Below, one piece after another: positions 1 to 6,568 of a stretch of 11,389 nucleotides of DNA (the stretch's first letter is position 1; each line of letters opens with the position of its first letter). The DNA is taken from contig JAIRKN010000168.1 of the NCBI GenBank assembly GCA_031260095.1, forward strand, positions 1-11,389. Reading direction: 5' to 3'. This DNA comes from Tannerella sp. (lineage in GTDB: Bacteria > Bacteroidota > Bacteroidia > Bacteroidales > Tannerellaceae). The notes under the pieces were generated by a model, which was not told where the DNA came from, made no database searches, and saw nothing but the letters and a program-made list of their open reading frames with translations. The position numbers were made by a program, and so were the translations under genes.

Positions 1-77
1 TTTTCGTCATATAGCCTGATGAGTTCATGTATCCTGTCTTCGAACACAGCTAACAAATTGTTTTCTTTTTCATTCAT
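1..77 (-). CDS. N-terminus of a small coiled-coil-like protein (partial, runs off left edge)
   Basis: Reading leftwards from the ATG at 77-75, 25 codons are open to the window edge. The peptide starts MNEKENNLLAVFEDR and continues IHELIRLYDE. An in-frame TAA lies directly before the ATG, so this is the only possible ATG start; the other nearby ATG (73-71) hits a stop after seven codons. The peptide is charged, with leucine/isoleucine spacing typical of a helix or coiled coil. It sits after the terminator of the upstream operon and behind its own -7 box. In Bacteroidales a short coiled-coil protein with a similar beginning is found just ahead of zapA (cell division) and rny, which is what I would expect beyond the edge. 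That identity is recollection from family knowledge and cannot be shown from 25 residues. Confidence 0.55.
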   Translation of the reverse strand, partial: MNEKENNLLAVFEDRIHELIRLYDE

Positions 78-95
78 TTACTTCCAAATTGAGTA

Positions 96-126
96 CAAAA
101 TTACATTTTATTATTGTGAGAAACAA
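96..126 (-). promoter_or_regulatory. Bacteroidota-type promoter for the partial gene at 1-77
   Basis: On the minus strand TAATTTTG (103-96) matches the Bacteroidota -7 consensus TAnnTTTG at every fixed position. A TTG (126-124) lies 20 bases upstream, as expected for the -33 element. The predicted transcript would begin around position 90, giving a leader of about 10-15 bases before the ATG at 77. No ribosome binding site is visible, which is normal in this phylum. Confidence 0.55.
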
Positions 127-167
127 CTTTTTGAAATTTTTTTTCTCTTGTTCCGAGAAAATGGTAT

Positions 168-205
168 AAAAAAAGGCTGTTCGTTTTTTTTTGAAATGAG
201 CAGCC
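168..205 (-). terminator. Rho-independent terminator of the hpt-adk-obgE-wHTH operon
   Basis: On the minus strand GGCTGCTC (205-198) pairs with GAACAGCC (182-175), an 8-bp stem with one C-A mismatch. The loop is about 15 nt and A-rich, and a run of seven T follows at 174-168. It lies 25 bp after the stop codon of the winged-helix gene and before the next promoter, so it marks the end of this transcription unit. On the plus strand the stem forms with a G-U pair, but no T run follows, so termination is expected only for minus-strand transcripts. Confidence 0.8.
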
Positions 206-230
206 TAATCTTGTGATTTGTCCCCTCTTT

Positions 231-434
231 TTAGGCTAACCATACATAGAGTTCGTCTTCGTCGTCGTCGAAGACAAGCTTGCCTTCTTTTGCCAACCAG
301 CCTAAAGCTGAGAACAGTACCTTGTCCGCTTTGATCTTTGTAACTTTTTTCAGTTCTTTTATAGACATTTTCCCGGAAGTACTCAAAGCTGTCCATACTA
401 TCCCGGCAGTCGTTCCTATCGTTTCGTGAGTCAT
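231..434 (-). CDS. Small winged helix-turn-helix protein
   Basis: A 67-residue protein. The pattern SIKELKKVTKI (residues about 24-34) followed by KADKVLFSALGWLAKEGK (35-52) is a two-helix HTH. The last 15 residues, LVFDDDEDELYVWLA, form an acidic beta wing. Size and pattern match the stand-alone winged-helix family common in Bacteroidota (the DUF2582-type wHTH), whose function is unknown. DNA or protein binding is inferred from the fold; the unusually acidic wing would be poor for backbone contacts, so a protein partner is possible. It is the last gene before the operon terminator and starts 51 bp after obgE. A -7-like box in that gap suggests some independent expression. The ATG at 434 has no Shine-Dalgarno. 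A longer reading in another frame at 205-462 was discarded because it destroys the HTH pattern. Confidence 0.85.
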   Translation of the reverse strand: MTHETIGTTAGIVWTALSTSGKMSIKELKKVTKIKADKVLFSALGWLAKEGKLVFDDDEDELYVWLA

Positions 435-459
435 AATAATATAAGTTAAAAACCAGGCG

Positions 460-467
460 CAAAGATA
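460..467 (-). promoter_or_regulatory. Possible internal promoter (-7 box) for the winged-helix gene
   Basis: On the minus strand TATCTTTG (467-460) fits TAnnTTTG exactly and lies 25 bp before the ATG of the winged-helix gene, in the gap after obgE. No good TTTG/TTG -33 element is present at 19-21 bases upstream, where the sequence is a T/A run. The call rests on the -7 box and position alone. Confidence 0.35.
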
Positions 468-485
468 ATAATTAAAAAAATAAGT

Positions 486-1604
486 TTATGTGTTTGGTCT
501 GCTTTTTTCTTCCGTGTCGTTTTCCTCTGCGTTTTCAGCTTCTTCCGAATCCGTGGGTATACGGGTTATATCTATGTTTTTATGTACGATTTTTTCCGTG
601 TCCAGGAATGTTTCACGGTTCAGTTCGCTCCAGAGGATGTCTTTCAGTTTGTCTAACCCCCGGTGTGCGACCGACGAGATGAATATATGTGGAATACCTT
701 CCGGCAGGTTTACGGCAAGCGCTTCTTCTAACTCTTCGTCGAGCAGGTCGCTTTTTGTGATTGCGATCACACGGCTTTTTTCGGCCAGGTCGGGATTGTA
801 TTTTTCCAGTTCGTTATTCAATATTTCATATTCTTTTTCGATGTCGTCCGTGTCTGCCGGGAGCATAAAAAGAAGCAATGAATTGCGCTCAATATGTCGG
901 AGAAATCGCAGCCCTAACCCTTTCCCCTCGCTGGCGCCTTCGATGATACCGGGAATGTCGGCCATGATGAATGAACGGTTATCACGGTATTTCACCATGC
1001 CGAGATTCGGTTCGAGTGTGGTAAACGGATAATTGGCTATTTTGGGCTTTGCGGATGTGATGACGGATAAGAGCGTCGATTTACCGGCATTGGGCAATCC
1101 GACAAGTCCGACGTCTGCCAGCAGTTTCAATTGCAGGATAATATTTCTTTCTTCACAAGGCTCTCCCGGCTGGGCGTAACGCGGCGCCTGGTTGGTGGAA
1201 GTCTTGAAATGGATGTTTCCCCAGCCTCCTTTTCCTCCTTTGAGCAGGCGCACCGTCTGGCCGTCTTCCGTGACGTCGCATAAGTAATCGCCGGAGTCCG
1301 CATCGTATACAACCGTTCCGCACGGAACTTCTATGTAGCGGTCTTCCCCGTTTTTTCCCGTACTGCCTTTTGCACTCCCGGCCTCACCCGGAGTAGCTAT
1401 GATATGGCGTTCGTATCTAAGGTGGAGTAATGTCCATAAATTACGGTTTGCACGCAGGTATACATCTCCGCCCCTTCCGCCGTCGCCGCCGTCGGGTCCA
1501 CCCTTTGGTATGTATTTGGCTCTCCGAAAATGCGAGGATCCTTTTCCTCCCTTTCCCGAACAGCAATAGATCTTGACATAATCAACAAAATTCGAATCGG
1601 CCAT
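486..1604 (-). CDS. obgE: Obg/CgtA GTPase, ribosome assembly
   Basis: A 372-residue GTPase that binds the large ribosomal subunit, acts late in its assembly and links growth to guanine nucleotide levels (family knowledge). Residues 1-158 are the glycine-rich Obg fold, with many GG pairs such as [13 protein letters not shown] near 35-47. The G domain follows: P-loop GLPNAGKS at 169-176, switch I YPFTT at 192-196, DIPG at 216-219, TKSD at 283-286 (the NKxD position) and SSVA at 310-313. The C-terminus is short and acidic (about 350-372, rich in E and D), and there is no OCT domain like that of Bacillus Obg. The start at 1604 gives the usual Obg N-terminus. The gene starts 18 bp after adk ends, so the two are co-transcribed. 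Upstream sequence is AT-rich without a Shine-Dalgarno. Confidence 0.97.
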   Translation of the reverse strand: MADSNFVDYVKIYCCSGKGGKGSSHFRRAKYIPKGGPDGGDGGRGGDVYLRANRNLWTLLHLRYERHIIATPGEAGSAKGSTGKNGEDRYIEVPCGTVVYDADSGDYLCDVTEDGQTVRLLKGGKGGWGNIHFKTSTNQAPRYAQPGEPCEERNIILQLKLLADVGLVGLPNAGKSTLLSVITSAKPKIANYPFTTLEPNLGMVKYRDNRSFIMADIPGIIEGASEGKGLGLRFLRHIERNSLLLFMLPADTDDIEKEYEILNNELEKYNPDLAEKSRVIAITKSDLLDEELEEALAVNLPEGIPHIFISSVAHRGLDKLKDILWSELNRETFLDTEKIVHKNIDITRIPTDSEEAENAEENDTEEKSRPNT

Positions 1605-1622
1605 TGTGAATTTATTACTGGA

Positions 1623-2219
1623 TTAATTGTGTAATGATTGTGCGTCGCCGCGTTTATTTATCGCTTCTGTGATACGCCGGAAGATCTCTTCTATCGTGCC
1701 GGAGCCTTTTATGGCGACATGTTTGCTTTTTTTTCTGTAATGATCGGCGAGGGGAGCGGTTTGTGTGTGGTAAACTTTCAGGCGCGACTTGATCGTTTCC
1801 TTATTATCGTCAGCGCGACCGGAACTTTTGCCGCGTTCGATCAGGCGTTTTATCAGTTCGTCGTCTTCAACCTGTAGATCCAGCAGAAAGGATACATCCC
1901 AGCCATGTTTCCTGAGTATCTCTTCAAGGGCCTCCGCTTGTGGTATGGTACGTGGAAATCCGTCAAAGATTACCCCTTTTGTATCTTTCGGCAAGCGGTC
2001 GAGCGCTTCATCGAGCATATCACAAATCAGGTCGTCCGGCACAAGTTGTCCTTTCTCTATATATCCTTTTGCTATTATTCCGAGTTCCGTTTCATCTTTT
2101 ATTTCTTTGCGCAAAACCTCTCCCGTAGAGATATGTGTCAGGTGATAACATTCTTTGATTAGATCACTTTGCGTGCCTTTCCCGGAACCGGGAGCTCCAA
2201 AAATTACGATATTCAACAT
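1623..2219 (-). CDS. adk: Adenylate kinase
   Basis: A 198-residue cytoplasmic enzyme that interconverts ATP + AMP and 2 ADP. The P-loop GAPGSGKGTQ is at residues 8-17. An AMP-site motif STGEVLR is at 31-37 (usually STGDMLR; E replaces D here). FDGFPRT is at 85-91 and the LID segment around 126-157 has arginines at R129, R135 and R146. There is no Cys4 zinc insertion, so it is a short-LID form; length is slightly above the roughly 190 usual in the phylum because of the C-terminal tail. It lies between hpt (27 bp upstream) and obgE (18 bp downstream) in one minus-strand operon. Hpt makes IMP/GMP and Adk balances adenylates, so the pairing is metabolically coherent. Confidence 0.97.
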   Translation of the reverse strand: MLNIVIFGAPGSGKGTQSDLIKECYHLTHISTGEVLRKEIKDETELGIIAKGYIEKGQLVPDDLICDMLDEALDRLPKDTKGVIFDGFPRTIPQAEALEEILRKHGWDVSFLLDLQVEDDELIKRLIERGKSSGRADDNKETIKSRLKVYHTQTAPLADHYRKKSKHVAIKGSGTIEEIFRRITEAINKRGDAQSLHN

Positions 2220-2246
2220 GTTTTTAATTATTAATGATTCAGTATA

Positions 2247-2786
2247 TCATTCCACTATTTTGTAAATACTGCGTAATGAACGTCCGTAACCGTCATAGTC
2301 AAGACCAAAACCTATAATAAAGTCATTTTCTATTTCCATCCCGACATAGTCCGGTTTGATATTGCATTGAAGGGCGCCGGGTTTGAAGAACATAGCGGCA
2401 AGACGGACGTCGTTCACTCCTTCCTCGCGGAGGCGATTCATTACATATTGCATGGTAAATCCCGTATCAACAACGTCTTCAAGCAGGATGACAGGACGAT
2501 TCCTGTTTTCAATACGTACCGGCAGCAACTCTTTTACAATCCTGTCCGATTTGGTCCCGTGATAGGATGAATACGCAGCGAATGTCAGTTCGCAAGTTGG
2601 CGGTAATTTACTCATCAATTCGGCAACAAACATATAAGCGCCGTTCAGGATACCGACAAACAAAGGGTCCCGGCCCTCCATATCATGAACAATACGTCCG
2701 GCCATTTTCGTGATTGCCTCTATAATCCGGCGTTCGGGAATGTATGGCGCAAAAGTTTTATCTTTCAGTGTTATATATTTACTCAT
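2247..2786 (-). CDS. hpt: Hypoxanthine phosphoribosyltransferase
   Basis: A 179-residue type I phosphoribosyltransferase of purine salvage, converting hypoxanthine (and probably guanine) plus PRPP to IMP/GMP plus pyrophosphate in the cytoplasm. The PRPP-binding motif is VILLEDVVDTGFT at residues 99-111. The pyrophosphate loop region ILNGAYMF is at 46-53, a flexible-loop segment around AYSSYHGTKS at 71-80, and the purine-contact segment FIIGFGLDYDGYGR at 156-169. Length is normal for bacterial Hpt. It is the first gene of the operon, with a perfect -7 box upstream, and faces away from the SNF2 gene. The ATG at 2786 has an AT-rich leader and no Shine-Dalgarno. Confidence 0.97.
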   Translation of the reverse strand: MSKYITLKDKTFAPYIPERRIIEAITKMAGRIVHDMEGRDPLFVGILNGAYMFVAELMSKLPPTCELTFAAYSSYHGTKSDRIVKELLPVRIENRNRPVILLEDVVDTGFTMQYVMNRLREEGVNDVRLAAMFFKPGALQCNIKPDYVGMEIENDFIIGFGLDYDGYGRSLRSIYKIVE

Positions 2787-2813
2787 TATGGAGTTATATT
2801 AAAAAAACAGTCG

Positions 2814-2849
2814 CAAAGTTAGCATTAAATTTTTCAGATTACACACAAA
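2814..2849 (-). promoter_or_regulatory. Promoter of the hpt-adk-obgE-wHTH operon
   Basis: On the minus strand TAACTTTG (2821-2814) matches the -7 consensus TAnnTTTG exactly and predicts a leader of about 20-25 bases before the hpt ATG at 2786. A TTTG (2849-2846) lies 24 bases upstream, a little farther than the usual 19-21, with a TGTG at the standard distance. The -7 call is good; the -33 assignment is uncertain. Confidence 0.5.
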
Positions 2850-2939
2850 CGCATAAAAATGTTCGATAAAATTTATAGAAGAAATCTACATGAAATACTT
2901 CGATTTTCCAAGCGTTTACGAGTGAAAAAGGATCTTTGT

Positions 2940-3157
2940 AACCTGAGTTCGGAATAAGAAATAGCCGTTTACGGCTTCCATATCAATAGAATATCATGCA
3001 GATAAACAATTTTGTCCGTCAGGACATATACCGTAAATGTCCTACGGACAAGCTAAAGGGCGTGTATGATTCGTTTTCTATTGATATGTATCACCTGCGG
3101 TGAATTAATTTGTTTATTTTTTGAATGGAAGCTTTTTTCTTATCCCGAACTCAAGTT
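2940..3157. repeat. Structured inverted-repeat element (MITE-like or structured RNA) with four internal stems
   Basis: The ends are inverted copies: left 2940-2961 containing TGAGTTCGGAATAAGAAA, right 3136-3157 containing TTTCTTATCCCGAACTCA, 20 of 22 positions complementary. Inside are: hairpin AGCCG-TTTA-CGGCT (2963-2976); a perfect 13-bp stem between 2979-2991 and 3076-3088 (TTCTATTGATATG on the right); within it a long hairpin 3012-3051 with 8 bp (TTGTCCGT/ACGGACAA), one bulged C, then 7 bp (AGGACAT/ATGTCCT) and a 9-nt loop; and hairpin TCACC-TGC-GGTGA (3091-3103). No protein is encoded. A 5-bp direct repeat TTTGT flanks it (2935-2939 and 3156-3160), which could be a target duplication, although the terminal repeats would then be slightly unequal. 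A non-autonomous mobile element is the best guess. It lies between the two divergent promoters, so it belongs to neither leader as mapped. Confidence 0.7.
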
Positions 3158-3216
3158 TGTGCAGCGGAAAACGGGAATACGATCGTGATTCTTGGTTTGT
3201 GAAGCCGAATACGGGA
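3155..3216. repeat. 22-bp direct repeat in two copies, 40 bp apart
   Basis: Copy 1 is at 3155-3176 and copy 2 at 3195-3216. Both read GTTTGTGnAGCnGAAnACGGGA, and 19 of 22 bases are identical. The first copy begins at the right boundary of the inverted-repeat element. The pair lies about 60-100 bp upstream of the likely SNF2 promoter. It could be a pair of binding sites for a regulator, or a trace of local duplication; the sequence does not decide between these. Confidence 0.4.
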
Positions 3217-3273
3217 GCGGACGGAGGGCGATCAGGAGGATTCTGATGAATGTTTTTGGCCTTTGGGAGTATT

Positions 3274-3319
3274 TTTGTATGGTTTTTAATGGTAATTTAT
3301 TTGAATCCTGCTAATTTTG
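3274..3319 (+). promoter_or_regulatory. Promoter region of the SNF2 gene
   Basis: Two candidates overlap. TAATTTTG at 3312-3319 fits TAnnTTTG exactly and would start transcription near 3325, about 20 bases before the ATG at 3344, but lacks a clear -33 element. TTTATTTG at 3296-3303 is one base off consensus but has TTTG at 3274-3277 with an 18-base spacer. Either supports translation starting at 3344 rather than at the in-frame TTG at 3317, which lies inside the first candidate's -7 box. Confidence 0.45.
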
Positions 3320-3343
3320 CAGACTGATTGTGATTATCTCTTT

Positions 3344-6226
3344 ATGATTGATTCTACTATTCATCCGTTTTTTGCCATCATTATCCGCAAACACAGGTTT
3401 TGGGGATGGATTTTTTCGGCGCATCTGATCAAGGCTCCCGAGGACGATCCTGATCGTTTGACTTCCGTCATGCGTCTGTCGCCGGATTCGCCCGGTCATT
3501 CGGACTATGCTTTTTCCGATGCCGAAATCAGTATCGTGAAAACGATTGGCGGGTACTCGGACAGTCAGTTATTGGCTCTGTTCAGTAAAAAGATAAAAAG
3601 CCTGCCGGAATTTTTTAAATTGACGGAGGCGGATCAGGACGTGAAGGAATACGTTCGGAATTATATCGAGCGGATGATGTTAAAAGTCTTTGATGTCGCT
3701 GCCGTGAACAATATCCCGGTTTATCTGAAAGAAGAAAACTTTGAAAATATTTTTGCCAATCATCGTTTAACGCCGGTTCGCGGTAGTGCCGAAGTTGTAT
3801 TTAATTTTGAACTGAAAGAGAATGAGATTCGGTATCACTTATCGGCAACATGCGGAAGGGAGGAAATAACCCTCTGCTCCCCGTATTCGAAATTGATCTG
3901 TATGAATCCCTGCTTACTTCGCGTGGAGAAGAAGATCTATAAATTCTCTTCTATTGACGGTAAAAAGTTAACCCCTTTTCTTTCGAAGCCGTTTATTTCG
4001 ATTCCCGGCTCGGCTAAGCGGAAGTATATGGAAACGTTTGTTTTAAATTCTATCTATACCCATAAAGTTGCAACAAAAGGCTTCGACATTCGGAACGTAG
4101 AAAAGGACAGGTGTGTCGTACTTTCATTGGAAGAACGTTTTTCCGGCGGGTGGGCTTTTTTCCTTCGGTTAGGCTATGGAGATAACGATGTTCTTTATGG
4201 CTCCAGGCCGAAAGTAGAAGTTTCGTTGGAGGTTGAGGATGAAAACTACTGCTTCTACCGGTTTAAACGAGATCTTGAGTGGGAGGATCGACAAGTTGTC
4301 ATGCTATTGGAGTTAGGACTGGTAAGAGGCGCGTCCGAATCCGAGTTTGTACCGCGAACAGGATACGACCATAGCGTTTACGGATTGATCGGCTGGATAA
4401 ACGACAACCGAGAATCCCTGCTGGAACGGAATATCATTGTAAAACAACAAGACAGCAAAACGCCTTTTTACCTGGGAAATTCAATCGTTGATGTTTTGGG
4501 CAAACAAAACGAGGATTGGTTTGATATTTACGGGAAGATAAAACTGAATGGCTACGAAATACCCTTCATGCACCTCCGACGACATATTATAAACGGCATC
4601 AGGGAATTTGTTTTGCCGGATCATACTCTGTTTGTGATTCCCGAAGTTTGGTTTACAAGATATAAATCCTTATTTCTTTTCGGCAAAGAATCCGGGGATA
4701 AGTTGAGGCTTCCGCGTGTGTTGTTTAACCTGTTGGTGGATTCCGGCATGGACGCTCCGGACGCTTATGAACTTCGGCAACGGTTTGTCGAAGCCAAACA
4801 GGAAGAAATAACGATACCGGCCGGTTTGAAGGCTTCTCTCCGTAATTATCAGAAAGAAGGTCTGGCATGGCTCAAGTTGTTGGACAAGAATCGTATGGGC
4901 GGCTGTCTGGCGGATGATATGGGGTTAGGAAAGACGCTTCAGGCGCTCACTTTTTTTCAGATGTTGAAGGAGGAACGGGAGCATGAAGAGTGGAATAAAA
5001 CGACTCTTATTATAGCGCCGACCTCCTTAGTGCATAACTGGCTAAACGAGATTCAGCGTTTTACGCCCGACTTTCAGGTCTATGTCTTTACCGGCACCCA
5101 GCGCACAAAAAACATAGACCGGTTGATGCACTATGATTTGGTAATAACGACCTACGGCGTAGTACGCAATGACGTGAATCTGCTGAAAGACGCTATATTT
5201 GATTACGTCGTGCTGGACGAAAGCCAGCTTATTAAAAATCCTGCGTCCAAAATATACCATGCCGTACTTTTGTTAAATGCAAGGGGATTTCTTACCCTGA
5301 GCGGCACTCCGATAGAAAATTCATTAATGGATTTATGGGCGCAGTTGAATTTTCTGAACAGAGGCGTTTTAGGCAGTCGGAAATCGTTTCGCGAGGAATT
5401 TGTCATCCCAATCGAAAAAGAAGAGGATGATTCCAAAAAGTTACTCCTGAAAAAACTGATCGAGCCGTTCGTCCTCAGGAGGAAAAAGGAAGAAGTGGCA
5501 AAAGACTTACCGGAAATAGCCGAGCAGATTGTATATTGTGAAATGACGGATTCGCAGGCGGATATCTACGAAAAGGAAAGAAATGCTATCCGAAATACGA
5601 TTCTGGAAAACATCTCGGAGCAGGGTTTCGAACGGTCTGCGATCTCTATCCTGAGAGGACTGACCCGCTTGCGTCAGGTCGCCAATCATCCGGCCATGAT
5701 TTATCAGCGGGAAGACCTGGATTCAGGTAAATTTGAAGAAATTGTGCGGGGGTTGGAAAATGTGATTTCGGAAGGACACAAGGCGCTTGTTTTTTCCTCT
5801 TTTGTGAAGCATTTGAATCTGGTAGCGGCTTATTTCGACAAAACGGCCACGAAATATGAGATGCTGACCGGCAGTACGATCCACCGTAAAGACGTAATTC
5901 GTAAATTTCAGCAGGATGCAAAGACCTCTGTTTTTTTCATCTCGATCAAAGCCGGCGGTATAGGATTAAACCTGACAGCGGCCGATTATATCTTTATTCT
6001 TGATCCCTGGTGGAACCCGGCGGTAGAGGAACAGGCCATTTCGCGGGCGCACCGGATCGGACAGGACAAGAACATTTTTGTTTACCGTTTCATTTCTGTC
6101 GGTACGGTAGAAGAAAAGATTGTACGTATGCAGGAGAGGAAAGAGTTGTTGGCGAAGGATTTTGTCGGGTCGGTTAATCCGCTGCGCTTACTGGGCGAAC
6201 AAAAAGTGCTGGAGATGCTGGATTAA
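3344..6226 (+). CDS. SNF2-family DNA-dependent ATPase (helicase-like)
   Basis: A 960-residue protein with the ATPase core in its second half. RNYQKEGLAW at 500-509 (Q-motif position), Walker A with GLGKT at 527-531, motif Ia IIAPTSLVHNW at 556-566, motif II DESQ at 625-628 (bacterial SNF2 form of DEAH), motif III LSGTPIEN at 652-659, motif IV ALVFSSF at 814-820, motif V SIKAGGIGLNL at 867-877, DPWWNP at 887-892 and motif VI QAISRAHRIGQ at 897-907. The first 495 residues have no motif I recognise and no SWIM-type zinc finger. Such proteins translocate on double-stranded DNA and remodel protein-DNA or RNA polymerase complexes (family knowledge); the specific target here is unknown. No restriction, methylase or defence gene is adjacent, so nothing suggests a DISARM-like role. 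The ATG at 3344 is preferred over TTG 3317. Transcribed divergently from hpt. Confidence 0.93.
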   Translation: MIDSTIHPFFAIIIRKHRFWGWIFSAHLIKAPEDDPDRLTSVMRLSPDSPGHSDYAFSDAEISIVKTIGGYSDSQLLALFSKKIKSLPEFFKLTEADQDVKEYVRNYIERMMLKVFDVAAVNNIPVYLKEENFENIFANHRLTPVRGSAEVVFNFELKENEIRYHLSATCGREEITLCSPYSKLICMNPCLLRVEKKIYKFSSIDGKKLTPFLSKPFISIPGSAKRKYMETFVLNSIYTHKVATKGFDIRNVEKDRCVVLSLEERFSGGWAFFLRLGYGDNDVLYGSRPKVEVSLEVEDENYCFYRFKRDLEWEDRQVVMLLELGLVRGASESEFVPRTGYDHSVYGLIGWINDNRESLLERNIIVKQQDSKTPFYLGNSIVDVLGKQNEDWFDIYGKIKLNGYEIPFMHLRRHIINGIREFVLPDHTLFVIPEVWFTRYKSLFLFGKESGDKLRLPRVLFNLLVDSGMDAPDAYELRQRFVEAKQEEITIPAGLKASLRNYQKEGLAWLKLLDKNRMGGCLADDMGLGKTLQALTFFQMLKEEREHEEWNKTTLIIAPTSLVHNWLNEIQRFTPDFQVYVFTGTQRTKNIDRLMHYDLVITTYGVVRNDVNLLKDAIFDYVVLDESQLIKNPASKIYHAVLLLNARGFLTLSGTPIENSLMDLWAQLNFLNRGVLGSRKSFREEFVIPIEKEEDDSKKLLLKKLIEPFVLRRKKEEVAKDLPEIAEQIVYCEMTDSQADIYEKERNAIRNTILENISEQGFERSAISILRGLTRLRQVANHPAMIYQREDLDSGKFEEIVRGLENVISEGHKALVFSSFVKHLNLVAAYFDKTATKYEMLTGSTIHRKDVIRKFQQDAKTSVFFISIKAGGIGLNLTAADYIFILDPWWNPAVEEQAISRAHRIGQDKNIFVYRFISVGTVEEKIVRMQERKELLAKDFVGSVNPLRLLGEQKVLEMLD

Positions 6227-6368
6227 GTTTTGTTTTTCCTGTTTCTCCGAAAAAGAAGTATTTTGCGCAAATTATGTTCTGTTGGGCAAAGACGCGACTG
6301 TTTCCTCCGCCTTCCACGGACCACCAATTAAAATTTTGAATTTTTTCGAAAAAAAAATCTCATTAATT
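6227..6368. other. Intergenic stretch after the SNF2 gene, no gene seen
   Basis: AT-rich sequence directly after the SNF2 stop codon. It contains a 14-bp A/T palindrome TTTTTTCGAAAAAA but no GC-rich stem followed by a T run, so I cannot name a terminator for the SNF2 gene. No plausible coding frame or RNA gene was seen. Confidence 0.5.
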
Positions 6369-6398
6369 TTTGCATGTTAATTTTTTTTCCTATTTTTG
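6369..6398 (+). promoter_or_regulatory. Bacteroidota-type promoter upstream of the G-tract reading frame
   Basis: TTTG at 6369-6372, an 18-base spacer, then TATTTTTG at 6391-6398, an exact match to TAnnTTTG. Transcription would begin around 6405, about 30 bases before the ATG at 6437. The surroundings are very T-rich, which raises the chance of a coincidental match, but both boxes and the spacing agree. Confidence 0.45.
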
Positions 6399-6436
6399 AG
6401 GCCTGTATCTTACATATTGATTATTTTTTTATTGCT

Positions 6437-6568
6437 ATGCAAATAATGTGTGATTTTTTACAGAAAGATAAATACATTTCAATCGCTCATCCTCTTGATA
6501 AAAAACACTTTGACGTGTTAACGAATATTAATGGGGGGGGGGCAAACTCCTATATGTCAATCATTTAG
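6437..6568 (+). CDS. Short reading frame interrupted by a G10 tract (doubtful gene or disrupted longer gene)
   Basis: From the ATG at 6437 a 43-residue peptide can be read: MQIMCDFLQKDKY, then ISIAHPLDKKHFDVLTNIN, three glycines from the G tract, and ANSYMSII before TAG. It matches no family I know. It is listed because a promoter stands at the right distance and because one extra G in the ten-G run would join it to the open frame ending at 6846, giving about 136 residues. The tract may thus be a phase-variation site, a sequencing error, or chance. The second half of the joined frame differs sharply in base composition, which argues against a single gene. Confidence 0.2.
   Translation: MQIMCDFLQKDKYISIAHPLDKKHFDVLTNINGGGANSYMSII
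6533..6542. repeat. Homopolymer tract of ten G
   Basis: Ten consecutive G after TTAAT, at the boundary between AT-rich sequence (15 of 60 bases G/C at 6361-6420) and GC-rich sequence (39 of 60 at 6601-6660). Runs of this length slip during replication and are also error-prone in sequencing. It lies within the possible short reading frame starting at 6437. Confidence 0.95.

Noticed and set aside
19..216. 65-codon plus-strand frame near the left edge.
   Set aside because: It translates to a Phe-rich sequence from T-rich DNA and overlaps the terminator, the promoter and the partial gene on the other strand.
205..462. 85-codon minus-strand frame overlapping the winged-helix gene.
   Set aside because: It is the wrong frame for the HTH pattern, runs through the region before the terminator, and translates to an Arg-rich sequence without a fold.
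490..1032. 180-codon plus-strand open frame opposite obgE.
   Set aside because: It is fully antisense to a well-supported Obg GTPase, is Ser-rich low-complexity in translation, and has no recognisable domain.
2940..3157. Retron-like non-coding RNA (outer inverted repeats, short hairpins and one long hairpin).
   Set aside because: No reverse transcriptase lies within the window; the neighbours are hpt and a SNF2 ATPase. Without an RT the resemblance is only in outline.
3317..3343. TTG start adding nine residues to the SNF2 protein.
   Set aside because: The TTG lies within an exact -7 promoter box and has no supporting leader; ATG 3344 fits better.
6336..6352. A/T palindrome after the SNF2 gene as an intrinsic terminator.
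   Set aside because: The stem has almost no G/C pairs and is not followed by a distinct T run on the plus strand.
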